Notes under the pieces: generated by a model
What the model was told of the DNA's origin: nothing
Databases searched by the model: none
What the model saw: only the letters and a program-made list of their open reading frames with translations
Source of the DNA: Enterocytospora artemiae
Lineage: Eukaryota; Microsporidia
NCBI GenBank assembly: GCA_038659295.1
Contig: JASNGC010000001.1
Location: 558,001 to 622,000 of the forward strand
Reading direction: 5' to 3'
Length of the DNA stretch: 64,000 nt
Shown: positions 9,286-18,200 of the stretch, one piece after another
Position numbering within the stretch: the first letter of the stretch is position 1
Layout of the letters: each line of letters starts with the position of its first letter
Translations under genes and position numbers: made by a program

Positions 9286-11373
9286 ATGAACGATCAGAAA
9301 AAGGACTTTTTACTGAAATCTCTTAAGTCACAATTGCTTCAATCTAAAGGAATGGTTTATAGATCTATAGAGTATAAGATAAAGAAAATCGAATCTAGAA
9401 AACCTGAGAATTACTGCACTACCACCTCCGTCATGACAAAAAGCTCTCTCAACGAAGTGCTAAAGAAAGAAATGGAAATTATGGAGGGATATAGGGGATT
9501 AAAGATGGAAGACTCTGTTATAAATAATGCAATTGAACCCATAGTGACATTCCAAACCAGTAAGATATTTTTAATTCGAAAAAGACTCAGGGAGGATTTC
9601 TCGTGCTATAAAACCACCTTAGATTTTACAACAGGCCTGCTAACACTGCGTATCAACAACATGGAGTTCGATCCATGTAATGTTATCAAAAAAATTGCAT
9701 TCTATGTGGATAGAAAGTGCCAAAATACCATAGAAGTAGAGAATTCTGATGGTGAGGTTACTCTTACTCTAGAGAACAGTCTGCTTACAGAAATATACCT
9801 TATTGGAGAGAACACCAAGACTTTATTAGGCATGGTGATTTTCCCCTGTGATTTCTTTATAAATCCTGTACAAAACGACATTGTGGTGGACTTTGGGGAC
9901 TTCAACTACATTGAGTTTTCAACCTCATTCAAAAATGCCATTCAACTGAGAAGAAATGAGGCAAAAATCAGATGCCTCTCAAAAGAAGGACATCTTTTTG
10001 AAAGATGCTACTGTGGAACACCGGTCTATTGCAATGTCTGCACAAAAATGTGCCCCATCTTTGGAAACGCATTTAAATGCTCGAACTGCGGTGTAAGGGT
10101 TCATGGAAATTGCTCGAACTATATTCTATTCAGATGTAAAAAGGTAATCAACCATACGCCAGAGCGGGTAAAGAAAAACTATAATATTGAGCACAGCATG
10201 CAGTATTCTACAAGCAGGGGAATAAGGTACTGCGAGCACTGTGGTGAGAGGATTGGCTTGGGAACCTTCATGTGTTCCTGTAAGGTTTGCTTCAATAACT
10301 ATCATAAGGATTGCGAGCCGATGATATTCAACTCCTGTGGTCTTTCCATGGAGCTGAGGAAAAAAATGGCCGAGTTCTGCCCCAAGCCTCCCAACAGGAT
10401 CCAAAAGAGAAAAGCTGTCAAAATCAAAGATTTTTCTCTAGAGGCCGTCCTAGGAAGTGGAACATTTGGCAAGGTGGTGTTAGCCAAGCATGTTGAGGAT
10501 GGAACAACGGTGGCTTTAAAGGTGCTCAAAAAGGATAAGATGATTAATTCCTACGACATGTGCTTCTTGGAAGCAGAGAGAAGAATACTGGAGGTAGTTA
10601 CAGGATTGAATTGTAGTCTATTGTCGAAAATGGTCTACTGCTTCCAGGATGAGTATAACGTGTATTTTGGCTTGGAATATTGTTGTGGAGGAGATTTGCT
10701 CAACTATGTTAAGAATAACGTCTTATCCGAAGACCAGATTAGAGGATATGCATCAGAATTGGTGGTGGCAATATCGGTTCTTCACAAAAACAACATTGCC
10801 TTTAGGGATCTTAAACTAGACAATATATTGATTGGATCTGATGGGCATATAAAATTGTGTGACTTTGGGCTATCAAAGGATAATATGCTACCATCCTCCA
10901 TAACATACACATACTGTGGTACACCGGATACCATTGCTCCCGAGGTTTTTACTCTAAAAGGATACACCAGAAATGTTGATTTTTGGTCGCTGGGAGTTGT
11001 TATTTATGAAATGTTTCATAGAACCCCTCCGTTTTATGGGGCAACCACAAAAGAATTGGCCAAGAACATCGCGGAACATGACCCAGAAATAAGGGTCGAG
11101 TTGTCTAAGGAAGCGGAAGATTTTATAAAGCAACTTTTAGCCAAGAATACGGAGTCGAGGATTGGAAGTGGTGAGAATGCAGTGGTGAATATCAAGTCAC
11201 ACCCGTGGTTCAAAGATGTGAATTGGGATGATGTTTTATATTCAAAAAACGAGGTCTTTTTTATTCCTAGCGGAGAGGTTATACCCGACAGGGAGTTTGA
11301 AGGCCATTCCGTCAAATTATCGGAGACTTTGAGTGTCCGAGGATTCCAAAACTTTTTTAATAACTTTAATTAG
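9286..11373 (+). CDS. PKC1: Protein kinase C (PKC1-like) with two C1 zinc domains
   Basis: 695 residues, much shorter than yeast Pkc1 (about 1150). An N-terminal helical part may be an HR1-like Rho-binding region. Two C1 domains follow: one at about 236-283 (HLFERCYCGTPVYCNVC..) and one at about 302-350 (RYCEHCGERIGLG..HKDC). The AGC kinase domain (about 382-640) has GSGTFGKV, ALKVLKK, FRDLKLDN (normally YRDLKLDN), CDFG, an activation segment YCGTPDTIAPE and DFWSLGVVIYEM. A C-terminal AGC tail ends in FQNFFNNFN. It would act in cell-integrity signalling at membranes. The start is the ATG at 9286; no C-rich motif is obvious. Family assignment is firm. Confidence 0.9.
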   Translation: MNDQKKDFLLKSLKSQLLQSKGMVYRSIEYKIKKIESRKPENYCTTTSVMTKSSLNEVLKKEMEIMEGYRGLKMEDSVINNAIEPIVTFQTSKIFLIRKRLREDFSCYKTTLDFTTGLLTLRINNMEFDPCNVIKKIAFYVDRKCQNTIEVENSDGEVTLTLENSLLTEIYLIGENTKTLLGMVIFPCDFFINPVQNDIVVDFGDFNYIEFSTSFKNAIQLRRNEAKIRCLSKEGHLFERCYCGTPVYCNVCTKMCPIFGNAFKCSNCGVRVHGNCSNYILFRCKKVINHTPERVKKNYNIEHSMQYSTSRGIRYCEHCGERIGLGTFMCSCKVCFNNYHKDCEPMIFNSCGLSMELRKKMAEFCPKPPNRIQKRKAVKIKDFSLEAVLGSGTFGKVVLAKHVEDGTTVALKVLKKDKMINSYDMCFLEAERRILEVVTGLNCSLLSKMVYCFQDEYNVYFGLEYCCGGDLLNYVKNNVLSEDQIRGYASELVVAISVLHKNNIAFRDLKLDNILIGSDGHIKLCDFGLSKDNMLPSSITYTYCGTPDTIAPEVFTLKGYTRNVDFWSLGVVIYEMFHRTPPFYGATTKELAKNIAEHDPEIRVELSKEAEDFIKQLLAKNTESRIGSGENAVVNIKSHPWFKDVNWDDVLYSKNEVFFIPSGEVIPDREFEGHSVKLSETLSVRGFQNFFNNFN

Positions 11374-11506
11374 GAACTGTTGCCCCCACAACCTGATAAT
11401 TTATAATAAATGCCATTAACTATTTGTAGCAACAGCCTTGAAGATACATCTGTTGCTCACACTAGCATTTTCACCTAAAAATCTTGAAACATTTTTCACC
11501 GTCAAA

Positions 11507-12097
11507 ATGAAACTTCTTTTTAGGGGTGCTGAGGCTGAAATCTACGAGGATGGAGATCTGATTATTAAAAAACGTATCAGCAAGAACTACAGGATTCAAG
11601 AAATAGACAAAAAAATTATTGCGGCAAGGATAAAGAAGGAGGTGAAAGTTCTCAAGAAGTTGAATATGCTGAAAATAAATTCTCCCACATTTTTCAAGAC
11701 TGAAGGCAATAGTATTTTTATGGAAAAGATAGAGGGCATAATCTTGAAAGAAGCACTGAACGAATCAAATTATTCCCAGATCATGTATGGTCTGGGAGTG
11801 ATTGTGGGGAGAATTCACAATGAAAATATAATCCACGGTGATTTGACTACACTGAATTTTCTCATTGATAAGTGTGGCAGAATTGTTGTCATTGATTTTG
11901 GATTAAGTTTCATCTCTACAAAAACAGAGGACAAATCAGTAGATTTGTATGTATTTGAGAGAGCAATAAAATGTGCTCATTCTGAGAAGTTTATTGTTCC
12001 ATTTTATGAAGGATATAGTTCTGTTGGGTCTCAAGAGGTATTGAATAGGCTGGAAAGTGTCAGATTGAGAGGCAGAAAGAGAGAGGTGGTGGGCTAG
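11507..12097 (+). CDS. BUD32: BUD32/PRPK atypical kinase of the KEOPS complex
   Basis: 196 residues. Bud32 is the small ATPase/kinase of KEOPS, required for t6A37 modification of ANN-decoding tRNAs. Motifs: an N-terminal GAEAEIY, a lysine in IIKKRISKNYR, the catalytic-loop HGDLTTLNFL (about residue 110), and VIDFGLS (about 128). The C-terminal VRLRGRKR tail is typical of Bud32. The frame continues upstream only to a TTG, so the ATG at 11507 is taken. It lacks a clear CCC motif but is preceded by TTTTTCACCGTCAAA. The protein is smaller than yeast Bud32 (261) and close to the archaeal length. Confidence 0.9.
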   Translation: MKLLFRGAEAEIYEDGDLIIKKRISKNYRIQEIDKKIIAARIKKEVKVLKKLNMLKINSPTFFKTEGNSIFMEKIEGIILKEALNESNYSQIMYGLGVIVGRIHNENIIHGDLTTLNFLIDKCGRIVVIDFGLSFISTKTEDKSVDLYVFERAIKCAHSEKFIVPFYEGYSSVGSQEVLNRLESVRLRGRKREVVG

Positions 12098-12308
12098 GTT
12101 TTATTTGTGGCGAATGTTGGTATTGTAAAAATATATAGATTAGTGAGTTCTAGATGCATGATGAATGTTGACTCGCCATGTAACAATAAACATTTTCTTT
12201 CAAAATACAGCTTTTTAGACTTCGCATGTCAATATAAACACACTTTCAATTGAAAAACAGTCTTCATCTAAGCGGAAAATACGTTCCGATCTCTAAAATA
12301 GAATTTTA

Positions 12309-13100
12309 TTAAATGCTTGCCATTTCTTTTATTGCGAAGTCTAATCCTAGGGCAACTTTCTGAACATCTGCGAATGCATTTGAAATGTTGTATGGCAGTG
12401 ACGCCTCGGTAACTGTATCGGTACCTAGGGATACGGCTGCAATACTGGCAATGGACGATCCGATCAAATCCAAAATCTGAGATTCATTAATTGCAAGAAT
12501 CGATTTGTCATAAACTTCCTTACCCTCAAAAATCTTGAGGATATTCAGCCCATAGGTAAAGGGCATAATATTCAGCATTGTAAGCAAGTTAGCCTCTGAA
12601 ATTCCAACAGCATCGCCCTGTGAGACAAGTTTATGTTCTGTTGCAATCTCTATTTTACCCTTGACAATTTTGGTATTCATATGAGCAGCTTGGAAAAAAT
12701 TGATCTTAAGTGGATCCAATCCTGTTGGACCAGCAGGGACTACTACATCCTGAGTAGCAATATCTCCGTATCTGGCATGAGCATTTCTTTGGAACTTATT
12801 ACACACATTAAATATCTCCTTGGGATCTGCATTATCGAAAAAGCACACTATAATGTTGCCTTGAATACACTCAATCAACTTAGCATATTTGGTTTCATCG
12901 AGCTCATGCAGTACCTTCTTGATGAGCTTGTTTTTGGCAAATAAAAACACGGTATTCTTGGGAAATGCATTCTTAATGTTTTTGAACTGAGTCGCCTCGA
13001 CTTTGTGAAGGCTCATTATCATGTAGTTGTTGTGGGAGAGGAATAGACTCTTGATTTTCTCATACATCTCCAACTTTTTCTGAGAGACAGCTTTCAACAT
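12309..13100 (-). CDS. RPP0: Large-subunit ribosomal stalk protein P0 (uL10), no acidic C-terminal tail
   Basis: 263 residues. P0 forms the base of the GTPase-activating stalk and carries P1/P2 dimers. The rRNA-binding domain (about 1-110) and the P0-specific insertion (VVPAGPTGLDP..FFQAA..TKIVKGKIEI) are clear, followed by helices that would bind P1/P2. The protein ends at LDFAIKEMASI with a stop in AATAAA, so the acidic GFGLFD-type tail of eukaryotic P0 is missing (yeast P0 is 312). No downstream continuation is seen. Start: ATG after AAAATTTTTGGTCCCCAA, a textbook example of the C-rich start motif. Confidence 0.93.
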   Translation of the reverse strand: MLKAVSQKKLEMYEKIKSLFLSHNNYMIMSLHKVEATQFKNIKNAFPKNTVFLFAKNKLIKKVLHELDETKYAKLIECIQGNIIVCFFDNADPKEIFNVCNKFQRNAHARYGDIATQDVVVPAGPTGLDPLKINFFQAAHMNTKIVKGKIEIATEHKLVSQGDAVGISEANLLTMLNIMPFTYGLNILKIFEGKEVYDKSILAINESQILDLIGSSIASIAAVSLGTDTVTEASLPYNISNAFADVQKVALGLDFAIKEMASI

Positions 13101-13477
13101 TTGGGGACCAAAAATTTTACAAAAAATTTTACTTAAAAAGAGGTTAGTGGTTTATCTAACAAGAATTATTGTGAACCTTCAAATTTTTTAAATATATTTC
13201 AACTTTTCAATAACCTATAAAAGTTCATAAACCATATCCCGCTGCTCCAATAGATGAAATAACTGCTCATCAGTTTGTTATTATATCAATGCAGAATTTA
13301 AATTAGTTTCATCCACAAGCACAAAAATGATGTAGAAGAACGAGGTGATTTGTCTTACATTTAATAATTGGGCTCACTATTTTAGTTTTAATGACTGCAA
13401 CTTACAATAGTTGTTCTATTCTTTTGATGCTGCTCTGAAAAACGTAATGGTGTAGTTAAATTTTGATAGCCCTAAAA
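13101..13477. promoter_or_regulatory. Divergent intergenic region (377 bp) between P0 and a small membrane protein
   Basis: Shared upstream region of two divergent genes. The C-rich motif is seen at both ends: GGTCCCCAA before P0 (minus strand) and ATAGCCCTAAAA before the plus-strand ATG at 13478. No other reading frame or RNA is convincing; an ATGATG and a CTGA about 105 bases apart are not enough to call a box C/D snoRNA. Confidence 0.5.
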
Positions 13478-13831
13478 ATGTCAGCTACACTCGATTACAT
13501 TCACTCATTAGGATTGAAGGAGCCAAAAATAATCTTGATTTTCATATGTTTATGCTGGATGCTCAAGATTTTATTTGCTCGTATATACATATGTATATAT
13601 CAAAGTAAAAATGGCACTAGAGGAAAAGGCGATGTAGAGACTTCTTTTCTGCTACAAATGTCCCTTTTTTTTATTTTTATACTATTAATTGTATATTTCA
13701 AATATAATTCTGAATTTGATATTATTATGATATTGAAAAATTATATCCAGATTCAGTACTGCATGATTTATGATATTCTAAGTCTAAATTTTGAATGGAT
13801 AGGCTGTGTTCTAAGAGTTGAATCCAATTAA
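13478..13831 (+). CDS. Small orphan membrane protein
   Basis: 117 residues with a hydrophobic segment at about 18-42 (IILIFICLCWMLKILFARIYICIY) and a second at about 62-77, then an aromatic, hydrophobic C-terminal third; likely two or three membrane passes. No known domain is recognised. The frame reaches a TTG at 13463 but the ATG at 13478 follows ATAGCCCTAAAA, matching the genome's start motif, which supports that this is a real gene. Its 3' end converges on SMC4, 126 bp away. Confidence 0.55.
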   Translation: MSATLDYIHSLGLKEPKIILIFICLCWMLKILFARIYICIYQSKNGTRGKGDVETSFLLQMSLFFIFILLIVYFKYNSEFDIIMILKNYIQIQYCMIYDILSLNFEWIGCVLRVESN

Positions 13832-13931
13832 TGAAAGTAAATACATAGAGCCTATAGGATATTTTCGGCACTGTTTCATAAGTATCCAAGTAACCAACCA
13901 AATACATATAGCATAATACACTATAGGCACC

Positions 13932-13960
13932 AAAATGTGTCAATTATTTCCCAATATCTA
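13932..13960. repeat. Left arm of a 29-bp perfect inverted repeat (SMC4 3' flank)
   Basis: These 29 bases are the exact reverse complement of 14096-14124. This arm lies outside the SMC4 reading frame, except that its last three bases supply the TAG stop (minus strand). The spacer between arms is 135 bp and holds the last codons of SMC4. Confidence 0.95.
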
Positions 13961-16900
13961 GAGCCTTAAATTCTCCAGATTCACTATAATAAATTTTGAT
14001 ATCTCATTTAGTTTATATACACCCAAAAGGGTTCTGGCCATTTCAAACATGTCATTTCGCAAACTAATAACAATAAACTGGGCATCAACTTGCTTTAGAT
14101 ATTGGGAAATAATTGACACATTTTTGTAATCCAATGCTGCGTCTATTTCATCCATTATATAGAACGAGCTTGGCTTATATCGATGAAGCGCAAATATGAG
14201 GCTGAGACTACTCAAGGTCTTTTCGCCCCCGGAAAGATTTGAAATGTTTTTCCATGCTTTTTTTGGTGGCATTATGCTCAGTTTGATTCCCTCCGAAAAC
14301 GGATCCAAAAAATCCACTAAATCCAATTCTGCATTTCCTCCAAAAGTAAGCGTATTAAATATTTTTTTGATATATCCGTTAATTTGTTTAAATCCCTCCA
14401 TGAACCTTTGCTGCCTTTCATTAACTAGTTTCTCTATACTACCGCTCAGTTCTACAATTTTATCCTCCAAAAACAATTTCTTTGATTTCATTTCTTCATA
14501 TGCACTCCTAGCCTCTTCAAACTCCATAAAAATCATTCTATACACTTGAACATCATCCAACGGGTCCCTCTCTTGATTTTTTTCTCTTTTTCGAAACTTC
14601 TTTACTAGTTTCCCAATCTTATCTCTTAAATTTACTAAACAATCTGATTCTTCATTTTCAGATAAGAACACCTCGTCTGAAATGTTACTATTTTCCAGTT
14701 CTTCATCCAACTCCCTGTGAAATTGTATACCAGTACTGGTATTTATGTTCCTTAATTTATTCTTACTGCCTCTTTTCGGTTTGTCCTCCTTTTCCGAAGA
14801 AATATCCTCGTTTTCTACTTCATTGATTAATAGACTCGTAATAATATTCATTTCATTCGTAATATTCGTACTTGTGTTTATGCATTCCTGTGTAACTTTA
14901 TCACATTCTGCAATCTCATTGGACAGCTCTTCCAACTCTTCCTTTACCCTTGCCTCCTCATGATAATACTTTCCTACCTCATTTCTTAACCTTAGTATGG
15001 TCTTTTGTCTTACTTGATATTCTTCGTACATCTTCTTATACTCCACTTCAAGTCTGCTCAATTTTTCATAATCAATATCGACAATCTTACAATTCCCAAT
15101 TTCATGCTCCAATACTTCAATATTTACATCTACCATTTGGACTTTGGAATTTAGTTTGATCTTGATTTCTTGAATCCGTTTCTCAGCAACATTCAGCTTA
15201 TCAAACTCGATCAACAGCCTATTCTTCATTTCCACTACCTCGGCATCTTCATGGTATTCATATTTCTTAATTTGTGATTTAATTCTGTCAATACTATTCT
15301 CACAATCACTGATTATTTGCTTTAGAGAAGCAATAATAACAGATTGATTCTTCTCAATATCATGCTTAGAATCTAATTTTAGAATATGTCTCCCAGCATC
15401 CGTATTTCCTACACCCTGTATACTTTCTGGTACCAAGGACAAACATTCTCTTAGATATCGAATATTCTTCCTATCCAACTCTTTCGCTTCGTCTTTAAGG
15501 AATGCCTGGTTTCTGATATTTGACAGTTCTATCCTCTTTTTATTCAGAAGATTTTTCATACTTTTATGTATGTTTTCCAACTCATCTATACTTTTCAATT
15601 TTTTTGATACTTTTCCACCTGTCATCACTCCAGATTTTTCGAACAATTTACCATCTGTAGTTACAACTCTTCTTCTAACCTTGGAAAATGCTAAAGATCT
15701 AGCAGTTTCCAGATCCTCAGCCACTAACGTGTCACCAAGTGCATATTGAAGGCATGGCTGATATTTCAACTCACATTTTATCATATTTCTAAGTAACCGT
15801 TTGTCATTGTTTTCAGAAGATATTGCATTTAGTTTTTCAAGTATTATAAACGTCGTTCTTGCCAATTTGTTGCTGGTAATAATTGAAATAGATTCTTCTG
15901 CTGCCAAAGTAGTTTCTACGACTATGGAATTCATAGAACCTGTAGCTGCTTCTACTGCTGCTTCATAACCCTTCTTAATAACACCTAAGCTTCTCAGAGG
16001 ACCACAGTATCCATTGACATGCTTAATTTTTTTAATAACTTCGGCCTCCCTCTTATATTGATACTCTACATTTTTAAATTCCTCAGCTCGTCGTTTCCTA
16101 TTGTAAATCTCCTCGTTTGTCTTCACCAGATCCCTTTCAATAGTAGAAATTTCACTTTCTAATTCATCAATTTGCTTTGGATCCACATCAGAACATAATT
16201 CGATTTCTTTCTTCCTAGTGTTACAATATTCTAATTCTGCAATCTTCTTAGAATAAATATTCATCTTGTCAAAAACCACAGCTAACTCATTCTCCAAATT
16301 CTTTCTCTCCTCATATTCCAGGTGTCTAGAGTTTAATCTGCTTCTTTCTTCAAGACTTCCCTGAATTTTGTCAATTCGAGCATTAATTTCACATATAACT
16401 TTGCTTAATGTTGTCTGTTCTACATCTAAAGCAGACTTCTCATTCTCATAGTCTTTTACCCTCAGGTTATAGTCCCTGATCTCGCTGTGTGCAGATTGGA
16501 TTTCCTTTTCCAATCTTGTCTTTTTCGCTAGATTGAATTTGTTCTCTCTCTCTAACTTTTGAACATTAGACTTTTCATTAAGAAACACGGTTTCAAGCTC
16601 TTTGTACTTTCTTTCAGACAATCCACATGGATCGTTGGTCAGATCTTCCAATTTTCTTGCATTTAAAGACTGATTTTTAAGTAATTCGTCCATTCGTTCT
16701 ATTTTCTTTTGTCTCTCCGCTTCTATCTTTTTCCTATATTTTGTGCTGTATAACTGCTTAAGTTTAACAATTTTACTCTTGAATTTTAGATTAGTTTGTC
16801 TATCCTTTATGATTTTTATTTTCTCTTCTTTCTTGGCTTTCTTAAAGAAATACTCATTTTCCTGGAATTTCAACTGATCAGAAAGTTCTTCTAGCCGAGT

Positions 16901-17506
16901 AGTTTCCTTCTTACACTCATCAGTCAACAGTCCAATGCCTTTCTGGTAAGAATTTGTCCCAATACAGTCTTCTATGTAACCCAGTAATTCCATAGGATTC
17001 ATCATCGCAATACTTTCAATTTCGCCTTGTAAAATCAAGAAACGATTGTGCTCCAAGTCGATCCCCTTTTCTTTGAGAAAGGCTACTAGGTCTGAGTTAG
17101 AGATATAAGTATATTCTATTTCCCCTGGTGGGGTACCAGACCTATATCCACCATAGGACTCATCCTTTGTCTTTTCTATTTCTTTTTCACTACTTGCCAC
17201 CAGACCTAAAAAATATCTGGATTGACCGGATGAATTTACACTCCTCTTCACTGCAAATTTGTTAAAGATTATCTCTACGTAGCATTCCGTGCAGCCTACA
17301 TGAATGAGATCCTTTAGATTGGTATGTCTCATCTTTTTAGCCTTGTACCCAAGTACAAATAAAATGGAATCAATTATGTTTGATTTCCCCGATCCATTTG
17401 GGCCAACAATAGCCGTAAAGTGCTTGTCAAATGGTGCTATGGCATGCGCACCTTTGTAGCTCTTAAAATTAAGCATTTTGATGGCTTGAAGATACAAGCT
17501 GGGCAT
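13958..17506 (-). CDS. SMC4: SMC4, condensin ATPase subunit
   Basis: 1182 residues, with less N-terminal extension than yeast Smc4 (1418). Walker A GPNGSGKS is at 35-42; RFLILQGEIESIAMMNPMELLGYIEDCIG is the Smc4-type signature in the N-lobe. Two coiled coils flank a hinge (about 500-640, GYEAAVEAATGSMN.. and KSGVMTGGK). The C-lobe has LSGGEKTLSSLSLIFALH and DEIDAALD. With Smc2 it forms the condensin core that compacts mitotic chromosomes; Smc2 is not in this window. The start at 17506 is preceded by AAAATTTGCCCCAGA. The stop lies in a 29-bp inverted repeat copied from its own 3' coding sequence, so the last residues may have been replaced. Confidence 0.92.
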   Translation of the reverse strand: MPSLYLQAIKMLNFKSYKGAHAIAPFDKHFTAIVGPNGSGKSNIIDSILFVLGYKAKKMRHTNLKDLIHVGCTECYVEIIFNKFAVKRSVNSSGQSRYFLGLVASSEKEIEKTKDESYGGYRSGTPPGEIEYTYISNSDLVAFLKEKGIDLEHNRFLILQGEIESIAMMNPMELLGYIEDCIGTNSYQKGIGLLTDECKKETTRLEELSDQLKFQENEYFFKKAKKEEKIKIIKDRQTNLKFKSKIVKLKQLYSTKYRKKIEAERQKKIERMDELLKNQSLNARKLEDLTNDPCGLSERKYKELETVFLNEKSNVQKLERENKFNLAKKTRLEKEIQSAHSEIRDYNLRVKDYENEKSALDVEQTTLSKVICEINARIDKIQGSLEERSRLNSRHLEYEERKNLENELAVVFDKMNIYSKKIAELEYCNTRKKEIELCSDVDPKQIDELESEISTIERDLVKTNEEIYNRKRRAEEFKNVEYQYKREAEVIKKIKHVNGYCGPLRSLGVIKKGYEAAVEAATGSMNSIVVETTLAAEESISIITSNKLARTTFIILEKLNAISSENNDKRLLRNMIKCELKYQPCLQYALGDTLVAEDLETARSLAFSKVRRRVVTTDGKLFEKSGVMTGGKVSKKLKSIDELENIHKSMKNLLNKKRIELSNIRNQAFLKDEAKELDRKNIRYLRECLSLVPESIQGVGNTDAGRHILKLDSKHDIEKNQSVIIASLKQIISDCENSIDRIKSQIKKYEYHEDAEVVEMKNRLLIEFDKLNVAEKRIQEIKIKLNSKVQMVDVNIEVLEHEIGNCKIVDIDYEKLSRLEVEYKKMYEEYQVRQKTILRLRNEVGKYYHEEARVKEELEELSNEIAECDKVTQECINTSTNITNEMNIITSLLINEVENEDISSEKEDKPKRGSKNKLRNINTSTGIQFHRELDEELENSNISDEVFLSENEESDCLVNLRDKIGKLVKKFRKREKNQERDPLDDVQVYRMIFMEFEEARSAYEEMKSKKLFLEDKIVELSGSIEKLVNERQQRFMEGFKQINGYIKKIFNTLTFGGNAELDLVDFLDPFSEGIKLSIMPPKKAWKNISNLSGGEKTLSSLSLIFALHRYKPSSFYIMDEIDAALDYKNVSIISQYLKQVDAQFIVISLRNDMFEMARTLLGVYKLNEISKFIIVNLENLRL
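14096..14124. repeat. Right arm of a 29-bp perfect inverted repeat (inside SMC4)
   Basis: Reverse complement of 13932-13960. This copy encodes conserved SMC4 residues (part of NVSIISQYL), so it is the original and the outer copy the derived one. Confidence 0.95.
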
Positions 17507-17853
17507 TCTGGGGCAAATTTTACAAGATGGAACAATAAAAAGTAGAAAGGTGACAAACTACGCCTCTCAATATTGATAGGTTGGTAGAAATGGATATTCC
17601 AAATCATAAAAGTCTTATTTTCTCATTAAATTAGATAAGTTAGAAAAATATTCGATATTATAAAAAGAATAGACCGGAAGAAACAATCTACAAATATCTT
17701 GCAATCTAGTACAAATCTTTGTAGTTAGCTATACAAATAGGAATAACATCTTTACAGTCCCCTTTTATCATGTCGTATACTCCTTGATGGAATTAAGGTC
17801 TGCAGCCATTTCACATTTAACTAAAGAATTTTAGTTTTTGAAAAGTTTTGCCC
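17507..17853. other. Intergenic spacer upstream of the RNase P RNA gene, 347 bp
   Basis: AT-rich spacer holding the SMC4 promoter (left edge) and presumably the promoter of the RNA gene at 17854. I see no reading frame or further RNA. A TATTATAAAAAG stretch near 17655 is far from the RNA start. Confidence 0.5.
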
Positions 17854-18131
17854 ATCTTTCTCTGAGCCAGAAGCTTTTGCAAGGAGTTTTAATAACTCTT
17901 AGGAAGGTCTGAGGCGGAGACAAGTAGGATCTGTTGTGTCAGATAGTGCGAAATGCCCAGCAGTTAAGGCTGCGGTCTGTATTAATAGAAAGTTAGCATT
18001 TTACGGGACTGTTTTGGGATGATCGTAATTGTGCGTGGAAATATACAGATGTCTCCATAGGAATAGTCTAATGCAAAAGGTGATGGTGAATCATAACTTA
18101 ATTCAGACTACTCTTTGGCTCAGAGAAAGAT
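17854..18131 (+). ncRNA. RPR1: RNase P RNA
   Basis: A 278-nt region without coding capacity that has the nuclear RNase P RNA hallmarks. The ends pair perfectly over 15 bp (17854-17868 with 18117-18131), giving P1. Conserved region I reads AGGAAGGTCTGAGGC near 17900, and near the 3' end CATAACTTAATTCAGACTAC forms conserved region V; GTCTGA and TCAGAC pair as helix P4, as in human RPPH1 (GGGAAGGUCUGAG and AAUUCAGACUAC). The internal CAGATAGTGCGAAATGCC could be region II/III. Absence of GAAAGTCCCC-type elements argues against RNase MRP. A T6 run at 18151-18156 could end RNA polymerase III transcription. It would process tRNA 5' ends. Confidence 0.88.
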
Positions 18132-18200
18132 CACTTTAATACAATCTGTGTTTTTTAAATCTGACTTGTTGTTAAAAGCTGACAAATGCTCAATTAAGTT

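Noticed and set aside
12105..12178. tRNA-like element bounded by TGGCGA and TCGCCA
   Set aside because: No T-loop or anticodon arm; the pairing is only six bases.
14196..15159. Plus-strand frames of 70-117 codons opposite SMC4
   Set aside because: They are antisense shadows of a conserved gene, low-complexity, and lack the start motif. The same holds for frames opposite SMC1, RAD50, NPL4 and the aminopeptidase.
17854..18131. RNase MRP RNA as alternative identity
   Set aside because: The CR-I word is AGGAAGGTCTGAG and the 3' word TTCAGACTAC, which fit RNase P; MRP would have GAAAGTCCCC-type sequence.
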